A stretch of DNA of 64,000 nt from assembly GCA_030867875.1 (NCBI GenBank), contig JAOWCC010000064.1, positions 37,718,802 to 37,782,801 on the forward strand, in the 5' to 3' direction. Position numbers and translations under genes: made by a program. Under the pieces are notes generated by a model. That model ran no database searches and was not told the origin of the DNA. It was given only the letters and a program-made list of their open reading frames with translations. Below, piece after piece: positions 1 to 8,800 of this stretch. Origin of the DNA: Actinernus sp. WN-2022. Lineage: Eukaryota > Cnidaria > Anthozoa > Actiniaria > Actinernidae. Each line of letters opens with the position of its first letter. Within the stretch, counting starts at the first letter, position 1.

Positions 1-659
1 TGTTAGTTCCAGAATAATTTATGGTCAATGTTGGTAGCCGGTTCCTGGCTTTGATCGCTTTGATCAGCCTTGTTTCAGGTCTGTTAGAAATTCAGTGTAG
101 ATTAATTGAACACAGCAATGAAGTCAGTACTTTAAATTTCCCTCACCTTGTACTGTGTTGATATTCCAGTTCCTTGGCATATCAAAGTGTCGGTATTAAT
201 AGATTAACTCTCTGTCTGAATGTATTCTGTAGTGTTAATTCGCATAACCAAGATGTACACAGTGTTCTCGTAACTCACAAGATACGGCGATTACGGGTAT
301 CTAGAAAACTCAGACCTTGTTTCTAACCTTCAGCCAGGTTATATTACTGTTTGTAGTTTCGATATCTGTATGTACAGCGAAAAGCAGAATCCAGTACAGC
401 GAGCAAGCCAACAGAATTCACTCGGTTGTTTACAAAACACGTGTAGTATTTAAAAAGCTTCTTCACAACTCACACTGAAATATTCATATCCACGTATTTC
501 TCTTCAGCCTTCAGGTATGATTTATAGCATCTTGACCATTTGCAGTTTTGCCTTTTTGGTATCGGCAAACCGAACAGCATAATTTCGGGTTCAGCATAAA
601 TAAATAATTATGGCCGAGTTGAATGTTCAAGGTCCTCCAGATATACTACACACTTTCCT
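1..659. other. Intergenic sequence, no gene seen
   Basis: No convincing exon, RNA gene or bounded element is visible. The first 150 bases vaguely resemble the stretch near 34760-34860 (shared words around 'tttgatcagcc' and 'aggtct'), so this may be the tail of an old dispersed repeat. Confidence 0.4.
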
Positions 660-794
660 ACGGAGCCCTGTTGGTGCCACCCACGCGCGCGTATACATCA
701 TATTAACGATGTGTTCATTTACTTGCATCGTGACTTTTTTCCCCTTTGGCGCGACTTTTTTCTGTTACTTGGCGCGACTTTTTTGCTAATTTCA

Positions 795-1075
795 TTGGCG
801 CGCCTTTTTTCTCTGGCGCGCCTTTTTTCTCTGGCGCGCCTTTTTTCTCTGGCGCGACTTTTTTCTCTGGCGCGACTTTTTTCTCTGGCGCGACTTTTTT
901 CTCTGGCGCGACTTTTTTCTCTGGCGCGACTTTTTTCTCTGGCGCGACTTTTTTCTCTGGCGCGACTTTTTTTCTCCGGCGCGACTTTTTTCTCTGGCGC
1001 GACTTTTTTCTCTGGCGCGACTTTTTTCTCTGGCGCGACTTTTTTTCTCCGGCGTGACTTCTCTTTCTTGCGCGA
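795..1075. repeat. 18-bp subterminal minisatellite, left arm
   Basis: About 15 tandem copies of an 18-19-bp unit with the core CTCTGGCGCGACTTTTTT. Early copies read GGCGCGCC instead of GGCGCGAC. A shorter inverted counterpart is in the right arm of the same element. Open reading frames through it are a by-product of the 18-bp period and not evidence of coding. Confidence 0.95.
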
Positions 1076-1140
1076 GTTTCTTTTTAACCCCTTGTAGGAG
1101 TAACCGCAGTTCTATGTCATCAGTGGCTCAAGTAAATCAA

Positions 1141-1410
1141 CATGGCGGCGAACGACCTTCGCGACGAATTCATTGAGGAATACTTTCATATGAGCTTTAG
1201 TTACAAGGAAATCATTGATTGCCTTTTTTTTAAACCATGAGATAAGGTTAAGTCTACGACAGCTTAAAAGAGTCTTAGCGAAACAAAATCTTGGACGGCG
1301 ACGTTTTCGCAGCTTCGATGAGATAGTAGACGCTATAGAAGAAGAGCTAAAAGGAAGTGGAAGCATTGTCGGCTACAGAACTATGTGGCAGAAATTAGTG
1401 GTTGACCAGC
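1141..1410 (+). pseudogene. Truncated inverted copy of the transposase 5' end
   Basis: This is the inverted-arm counterpart of 2999-3262. It begins with the same ATGGCGGCGAACGACC start and runs for roughly 90 codons before the arm ends. A frame break lies in the T-run near 1225. At the position where the right-arm gene has a TAA stop, this arm reads GAA (ATA GAA GAA GAG), which shows what the unmutated codon was. Confidence 0.8.
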
Positions 1411-1894
1411 TAATTTGCATATTTTGAAAACCTGAATATCTCTGGAATGAAATAAGATGTTGAAAAACAAAAAAACGCCATTCTTCATCCTTTCAAAAGG
1501 AGTTTCAAATGAACTAAGTTCTAAACGGTCGAATTTTTCATTTCATAGACACTTTAACCCATGAAATTCACTTTCACGTATTACACTTTATTACCCTCTA
1601 TTACTCTTCAATAAGTACATTTTGTTTCACGGTTAATGGGAATCACTCTAATACAGTGAGACTGCTGTAAATAATATTACATACCCCACCCCCCTCCCAC
1701 ACATACCCTCCAAAACAACATTAAAATTAAAATTAAAGCCCAAGGTGTTTATTTGACATTTCCAAGTAGGTTATTACATTTCATGGGACTGGGAGACCCA
1801 CAGGGCTCACTTCTTGGTTTCACAAATTTGTCAGTTTGGAATATTCAACACATTGTCTTATGGTAGACCATGTTCACTCTGTGGATGTGCGAAG

Positions 1895-3262
1895 CTACAT
1901 TATTTTCTCTATCTCGTTGATGAGAGACAAATGAAGATTCCGCGCATCATTACCATTTTCTGGCATTCTTAGACCTTCTTCTGTCATGATTAGTTCAGCT
2001 AGTGCAATAAATTCAGGTGATGAACACATGGGAAGGTCATCACAACACAGGTCTCTAGCAACATCTAACCCGTCAATGTCAACATCATGCTTGCAATCTA
2101 CAGCCCCTGTCATTTCAGGATAATGATACAAGAAACAGGGCCGACCATGGGGAGAACTGTTGTTCCTTGTTGAGGGTCGAATCCGATGCAGGTTCCACAG
2201 TCGTGCTACTCTTTGGAGTTCCTCGTGGATAACTGCCATGTAACAAAACAGCAGACATTCCACATGCACAACATTGGCATCACAGTATAGTCCCCTGTCC
2301 CTCAAATCCTTGAAATGTGTCGTGGCGGATCCAGGGGTGGTTACGGAGGTGACATGTCACCCCCCCCCCCTTTTGGGCCAAAAACAAATTCTGTATAAGA
2401 ATTCGTAAAAATAAAATACATTCGTTCAAATTTTGTAAGAAATTTCGCACCAGAAACTGTACCGGTCAAAATAGTCACCCCCCTTTTTCAAATCCTGGAT
2501 CCGCCACTGGTGTCATCCACCAATCAGAAGCACCTCTTCGCAGTTGCCCCCACCATGCCTCTATCCTTTGATTAGCAACTGATCTTCCGTAAAGAAAGCT
2601 CTTCTCCCCTGACCAACTATCTCCTGCTTCATGTCGTAGATAACGTTGAATAGCAGCAATTCTAACATTTTCTGTTCCCATATCTCCACGAATTACACAG
2701 GCGGTGCCCCCAACATTTTGCACACAGTCAAGAAAATAGCTTGCAACGACACCTGGATGATTATTCGTACGCCCAATCTCAAGCCACATGAGTTGTCTTG
2801 AATATCCGTCTATACAACCGTGTATGCAAAACCCATAAGGTTTCAGTTTGTCATATCCGTCTAGGTGCCAAATGAAGTTTGGGCCCTTTGCATGATATTG
2901 TCGCCTTTGGAGTCTATGCCTTAAGCGCCTGTCTACCCCTTCAGGTCCATTATTCTTAACGCTTTCCGAACCAATTCCTTGCTAACAGACAATTTATGGT
3001 CAACCACTAATTTCTGCCACATAGTTCTGTAGCCGACAATGCTTCCACTTCCTTTTAGCTCTTCTTATATAGCGTTTACTATCTCATCGAAGCTGCTAAA
3101 ACGTCGCCGTCCAAGATTTTGTTTCGCTAAGACTCTTTTAAGCTGTCGTAGACTTAACCTTATCTCATGGTTTAAAAAAAGGCAATCAATGATTTCCTTG
3201 TAACTAAAGCCCATATGAAAGTATTCCTCAATGAAATCGTCGCGAAGGTCGTTCGCCGCCAT
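1895..3262 (-). pseudogene. Integrase-core (DDE) transposase, disrupted
   Basis: Read on the minus strand from the ATG at 3262. The N-terminal part (about 65 codons) looks like a helix-turn-helix region (LRQLKRVLAKQNLGRRR). It is followed by the catalytic core: HLDGYDK near 2850 (first Asp), a MWLEIGRTNNHPG segment, RGDMGTEN (second Asp) and NQRIEAWW (catalytic Glu). The C-terminal part (1895-2305) includes RDRGLYCDANVVHVEC and SGRP-type RPSTRNNSSPHGRP segments typical of this animal integrase-core family. Three lesions are visible: a TAA in place of GAA near 3065, a frameshift near 2940 in the segment before the first Asp, and a 188-bp MITE inserted after the DWWMT codons at 2510. It is not functional as written. 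It is recognised from motifs only. Confidence 0.85.
2322..2509. mobile_element. 188-bp MITE nested in the transposase gene
   Basis: The terminal inverted repeats are GTGGCGGATCCAGG and CCTGGATCCGCCACTG. They are flanked by the 5-bp direct repeat GTGTC (2317-2321 and 2510-2514). Removing the insert and one GTGTC restores continuous transposase codons across the junction, which confirms the insertion. C-runs and G-runs lie just inside the ends. The GTGGCGGATCC ends are those of a common animal hAT-like MITE type, although hAT duplications are usually 8 bp. Confidence 0.88.
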
Positions 3263-3339
3263 GTTGATTTACTTGAGCCACTGATGACATAGAACTGCGG
3301 TTACTCCTACAAGGGGGTAAAAAGAAACTCGCGCAAGAA

Positions 3340-3450
3340 AGAGAAGTCACGCCGGAGAAAAAAAGTCGCGCCAGAGAAAAAAGTCGCGCCGGAGAAAAAA
3401 GTCGCGCCAGAGAAAAAAGTCGCGCCAGAGAAAAAAGTCGCGCCAATGAA
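3340..3450. repeat. 18-bp subterminal minisatellite, right arm
   Basis: About five copies of the unit GAAAAAAGTCGCGCCAGA, the complement of the left-arm array of the same transposon. The copy number is much lower than in the left arm. Confidence 0.92.
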
Positions 3451-4234
3451 ATTAGCAAAAAAGTCGCGCCAAGTAACAGAAAAAAGTCGCGCCAAAGGGG
3501 AAAAAAGTCGCGCGATGCAAGTAAATGTATACATCGTTAATATGATGTATACGCGCGCGTGGGTGGCACCAACAGGGCTCCGTACTTTCCTCAGGCTTTG
3601 CTCAATTGTACTTGCGAACCTTTGAAACATCATTGCATTGCATTGCTGGAAAATAAGGCAAGTAACTAACCGATCGCGAAACAAAACAGAAGCCATGATG
3701 GCATTCACCAAAATGGCCGCTCGCATTGTGTACGTGTGGTTACCAGTTCCCCGGCCGAGATAATTTATTCTAAAAAGTACAAACATACATGATGAGGACC
3801 AACCTCGTTCCCAGGGGTCTTTACGTGCCTAATCAAAGATGGCGTCGAAAGTACCCCTGGTACAGGCTGGTGGGATTCGGCCACTGATTAGCTAGACATT
3901 TTGCGCGCGCTGATTGGAGAATTTCGAATAGCGCGTGCATTTTTGATTTGAAAAATGAACTGGTGATGTCGTCTTTCGCATTGCGCGTTCAAAATTCGTT
4001 GAAAACAGATAGAAATTCATCAGAACTTAGCGTTTTTGCCTTTTTTAATACTCACTTCGCAACTGGGTACAAGTAGAATAATGTACGGTTGGAATTCATT
4101 GGGATCACACTTCAACTGCTAACCGTTCAGCGATGATGAATCCAAGATGGCGGATGCTCCTCAAAATATGCCCACATATTGGCAACCTCGTTCCCAGGGG
4201 TCTTTACGTGCCTAATCAAAGATGGCGTCGAAAG

Positions 4235-4995
4235 TAGGCCTGAATAGATTGTGCTAGCAAATCCAGCCAAAGTTGCTCCAAAAAAAAGGCTAAAAGTTGC
4301 TCAAAAGTTGCCAAAAATTGAAAAAGTTGCTCACTTTGGCGAGCCATTTTATTCTAGAAAACAACTTAAAACATGGAATGTTGGATGTGTAATTCAATAT
4401 AATCTTAAAGTTCAACATAACTACCAATAGTAGTACTTTCTAATGAAGTAAAGTAGTTTCTAATGAGTAAATCTCATGATATTGACCATAGACACCACAC
4501 ACGGTGATAAAGTTTACAGCCTCTTTGCGTTGTTGCATCTAATCATGACTGAAGCCTCAAGGTAATCCTCAAGGGCAGTGTCTTGCTGGTCATTAAAGGC
4601 ATTCTTCAGAAGGCTGAAGGCTCTCTCAGCAGATGCTGAACTTGGCTGGATGACCAACATCTTCTTTACCACCCCTGCCCAGTGTGGAAGTGTCTCGCTG
4701 TGGGCTGCCCACCATGCCACCTTGTCTTCCTCAATTCATGCACGGAAAGTAGAAAACAAAGGAATGTGAATCATTTGCAGGGTCAATACTATTCAATACA
4801 CGTCTACAGCATTCTTAGTATCGACCAGTTTCAATTAACAGAAACATTTGGGATAATTTGGGTGTTTTATCATTATTTGTTGCTCAAAAGTTGTCAAGGA
4901 AGGCAAAAGTTGCTCTAGGTTGCTTGCAGTACAAAAAGTTGCTCAAAACTCCAGAAGTTGCTCAAAAGTTGCCGAGCACAATCTATTCAGGCCTA
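4235..4995 (-). mobile_element. 761-bp deleted hAT element
   Basis: The terminal inverted repeats begin TAGGCCTGAATAGATTGTGC and end with the complement. An exact 8-bp duplication GTCGAAAG lies at 4227-4234 and 4996-5003, the size expected for hAT. Subterminal AAAGTTGCTC words are repeated on both sides. Inside is only the last part of a hAT transposase. It interrupts one of the 'CAACCTCGTTCCC' modules of the surrounding foldback element. Confidence 0.93.
4514..4720 (-). pseudogene. hAT transposase C-terminal dimerisation domain fragment
   Basis: The minus-strand reading gives the hAT C-terminal signature: WAGVVKKMLVIQPSSASAER followed by AFSLLKNAF and LEASVMIRCN, the block used for dimerisation in hAT transposases. 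Nothing of the RNase-H-like catalytic core is present, so this is the retained tail in a deletion derivative. It lies within 4235-4995, whose 8-bp target duplication agrees with hAT. Confidence 0.9.
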
Positions 4996-5766
4996 GTCGA
5001 AAGTACCCCTGGTACAGGCTGGTCATGTGACCCAAAAATTGCCCAATATGTGGGCATATTTTGAGGAGCATCCGCCATCTTGGATTCATCATCGCTGAAG
5101 AACGGTTACCGGTTGAAGTGTGATCCCAATGAATTCCAACCGTACATTGTTCTACTTACATGTACCCAGTTGCAAAGTGAATATTAAAAAAGGCAAAAAC
5201 GCTACGTTCTGATGAATTTGTAGTTGTTTTCAACGAATTTTGAACGCGCAATGCGAAAGACGACATCACCAGTTTATTTTTCAATTCAAAAATGCACGCG
5301 CTATTCGAAATTCTCCAATCAGCGCGCGCGAAACGTCTAGCCAATCAGTGGCCGAATCCCACCAGCCTGTACCAGGGGTACTTTCGACGCCATCTTTGAT
5401 TAGGCGCGTAAAGACCCCTGGGAACGAGGTTGACATATTGGGCATATTTTTGGGTCACATGACCAGCCTGTACCAGGGGTACTTTCGACGCCATCTTTGA
5501 TTAGGCGCGTAAAGACCCCTGGGAACGAGGTTGGAACGAATCTCGATTTATTTCGCCTGGGGAAGCACAGGTAGCCCACACAGGACCACAGGGAGTCCAC
5601 TAAATTTATATTCCCATACATTCCTTGTAAAAATAATTAGCTTGGGCTGCCTGTGGTTGTTCCTTCCAAGAAAAATCGTCGTTGCGGCACATTACAGTAT
5701 ATTCGTACCTGAGCCCACTTCCAAGAAAAAAACGTCCGATTCAACAGGCCAGTTAGTTTTGAGAAG

Positions 5767-5851
5767 ATGGCGTACTTTGGGATGATGCTGTTTTCAAGCT
5801 TGTTGGTACTAGCGTTTGGATTAGACTTCAAGTTCAACTGGGTTCGTTCAG
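5767..5851 (+). CDS. Gene 1 exon 1: signal peptide
   Basis: ATG at 5767 with upstream AAG. It encodes 28 residues with a hydrophobic core and ends TCA G before GTATTA at 5852. The phase is 1, and the leftover G is completed by TG at the start of exon 2 to give Val. Confidence 0.65.
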
Positions 5852-8800
5852 GTATTATATAATCTGTTTAAACTGAAAGCAGTACGAGGGTAACCTCATA
5901 CTCTCTTGCTGAAAGTTATTAATAATTTAGTCAAAATTAAATTCAAAAATCATGCAAGCGACAAATAATACTGAAATAGTTTAAACGGAAAGCCAAGTCA
6001 GATCGGTTAATCTCTCCTCAATGTATATTTTTCAGCTAACACACGGCGTTTTAGTCACGTAGGAAGTAATTATTGAGTCTAATTTTGCAACTGATTCAGG
6101 TTTGTTTCCATGCATACAAACCTTCTAAAAACCTAACCCAAATATTTAAAAGAACCCTAACTATTTTCTACCCAAAAGATCGAAACGAGTCTAAATACAC
6201 CTGAACTGTTATTTTGCAACTATATAAGCCTCAGGTTTTTGATGTTGTACAGTTGGTAGATTAGGGTATTCGGTGCTTGCAGAAGTCCTTCTATTCCTTC
6301 CTTTCTGTAATCAGACTGGTGGGGGAAGAAGGCTCTGCCATGCCCTCAGTTGCAACGAATAAATTATAAAAATACACAGTATGCATGCTTCTGTAAGGGA
6401 TTTGCAGATTTAAATTTGAGCCATCAATCATTAGTTTGGATGCTAATCACCATGGGATCACTTTCTTCTCATTGGTCAACCCGTCCAAGCATGGCAAAAG
6501 TATTTTCGTGTCGCTTAGTAATGCAACACATGCACAACACCGATTACAGAAACTGGGAGGAATAGCATTCTCGTTCCCAGTGCCTCCTCGACATACTAGG
6601 AGGCACTGCAGGGAACGAGAATGGAAGGAATAGAAGGTTGTGCAAGCAGGGAAGTTTGGGTAATTTTCAGAACTAGAGAAAGGGATTGTTACATGGTACT
6701 GGTCGAGTTTCATACGGAGTGAGTTTCATACCGATACGAAATAACAATGAATCGCTGTTTATACCACAGGCTCGGTTACCATGCTCAAAATTGGTTTTGG
6801 GCTTCCTGACTAGCTACAATTTCAAACGTATTTTGCCTTGTTTAGCTGAAATTTGTAGGATGAATATAGGATTATAGTTAAATGTTTAAATGTTTGTCAA
6901 AATAAACTTTATGTAGTATATTTACATGCAGTTCTGTGCATGGACTTCTTAAATTGTTGTCCAATGCATTTTAAAGCTGCTAAAGGTTATTATAGTTATT
7001 ATAGTAACTGTTATTCAATTACATGTAGATGAATATCGACAAGGCATGCAACAAGAGGCCAAGCCCAAAACAATAAGATAAGATATTTTCTATTAGGCTT
7101 TCTTGCCACTATACTGTATTTCAATAATAACTGATTTAGATGTATCTGCATGTACTCTTTCGAATATGTATATTGTTATTATCAAACACTTCGGCTGATG
7201 TATAAGCATGTAAGTCTCATCTTATATTGATCTCATCAAAGATGTAACTGAACTTTTACCAAAATTATAGAGATTATTGACCTGGCAATAAAAGTTTTAT
7301 GCTGCCCCTCGATTAACATAATTAGTATCATTTAACTGCTCATCACGTGTGGCAGGGATATCAATAGGGGGTAGTCCCATTGTATAAAATCAGTTAACCC
7401 CATCCACAGCTAATTTTGTGCTCTCAGTCGGGGCCTCAGTTGGATTCAGTAATCTACACATCGTCAAAGCACTGAGCTAGCCCTGACAATAGTTTATTAT
7501 TTTTAACTATTAAATTCAGGAGGCAGCATAAATATATATGGTGGCAAATAAATGAAACATAAACCAATTTTGAGGATAGTAAGTCCATGCTGTACGTTAC
7601 TAGCCTGTGAGTTTGCAGTTGGGATCAATGTTGTCTATCAACATGCATGCATGTACAACCCATCCCAGTTACCTAGGCCACTCATCTCGTACCAGATTGA
7701 AAACTTGTACCTTGTTACATGCATGATACCGGATCGAGTTTCATTCCAGAACAAAACTATCGATCCAGTACAAGAATTAACTGGGGTGAATTCATTCTGG
7801 AATGACTTGATCCGGTATGACATAAACAATATCGAAGTAATACAAAGCTACGAGTAGGGACCAGCGTTCTGGAATGAAACTCATTTCGGTATCATGTACA
7901 CACCCCCAAAGGTGGCTACCGGTATATGCCTAGTACCAGAACGATTTTCATTCTGGAATTAAACTTTTGTACAAGAACCGGAGTGAACTCATTCTGGAAT
8001 GACTCGTTCCAGTATGACATTTCATACCAGTATCATGTAAAATTGCAATAATAGAGATGTTTCATTTTATAAACATTACAATTCCCACAAATAACACCTA
8101 ATGTGCAGATGAAGGTCAAATGGAAATCATGCAAGTATGTGGAAATATGTGCCCCTATATATACTTGAAAACCAAAGCTGAGTCTGCAATAGATGACTGA
8201 TCTTTTTTATTAATAAGGTAGACTCCAAACTTTAGTGAAATTAAAAATAACCACATGAAAAATAATAGATACATAGGATCGAGAGAATAGAAATAGTAAT
8301 AGAATTAAGCTTCCAATTTCATGCAGATTTTATGACTACAAAATAAAGAAAATGCTACATACATGTACAGCAAACAAACCGTTGAGGAGTATATGCGAGC
8401 TCAATTATTCCATCGGAAAGATATTGGAAGAAAGTGTGCTGTAAAAGGTTTTTTTTTCTGATTCTGGATTTGTCTCCACAGTGACCATAAATGACAACTG
8501 TCCAGACTTATCGCAGGCTCTTGGTAAGGGATGTACAATTAACGATGACTGTACCAAGATTACCTGTGAAGTGGATGGGTTAGGTGACAAGAAAACAACA
8601 CTTATTGTCAAGATCAACAAATGTGATGAGCCAGTGACAGTTGATGTGACTATCAAGGTGCCTGATCTTTCCATTGATTGGACACACAACTTCCCAAGTG
8701 ATGCAGTGGTAGCTGTTCCAGGTTTTAATGTTCCTGGCTTTGTTGGTGTTTACGTCAAAGTTGTACTTACAGATACAGGAACTAACCCAATGCTTACGGT

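Larger units (their letters stand above)
660..3583 (-). mobile_element. DDE transposon with very long terminal inverted repeats
   Basis: The ends are perfect inverted repeats (ACGGAGCCCTGTTGG at the left, its complement at the right) and are flanked by an exact 8-bp direct duplication ACTTTCCT at 652-659 and 3584-3591, so both boundaries are fixed to the base. The inverted arms are unusually long, about 750 bases on the left and 585 on the right. They contain a subterminal 18-bp minisatellite and also the first part of the transposase gene, so a truncated gene copy sits in the left arm at 1141-1410. The arm lengths differ mainly in minisatellite copy number. The internal gene is broken. The encoded integrase-core transposase resembles those of animal DDE elements; I do not assign a named superfamily, because the 8-bp duplication and this transposase type should be checked together. 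Confidence 0.9.
3797..5535. mobile_element. Foldback element with ~390-bp arms, host of a hAT insertion
   Basis: The left arm (about 3797-4190) and right arm (about 5035-5440) are near-complementary over several hundred bases, including a segment with AATAGCGCGTGCATTTTTGA and its reverse. The outer module of about 72 bp starts CAACCTCGTTCCCAGGGG and ends CCTGGTACAGGCTGGT. It occurs four times: at 3799, at 4191 (split by the hAT element), and inverted at 5365 and 5462. The extra outer copy on the right suggests that the short module is itself a small element that inserted repeatedly. Confidence 0.8.

Noticed and set aside
711..1097. Arg/Leu/Phe-rich repetitive open frames
   Set aside because: Reading of the 18-bp minisatellite in the transposon arm, open in two frames at once.
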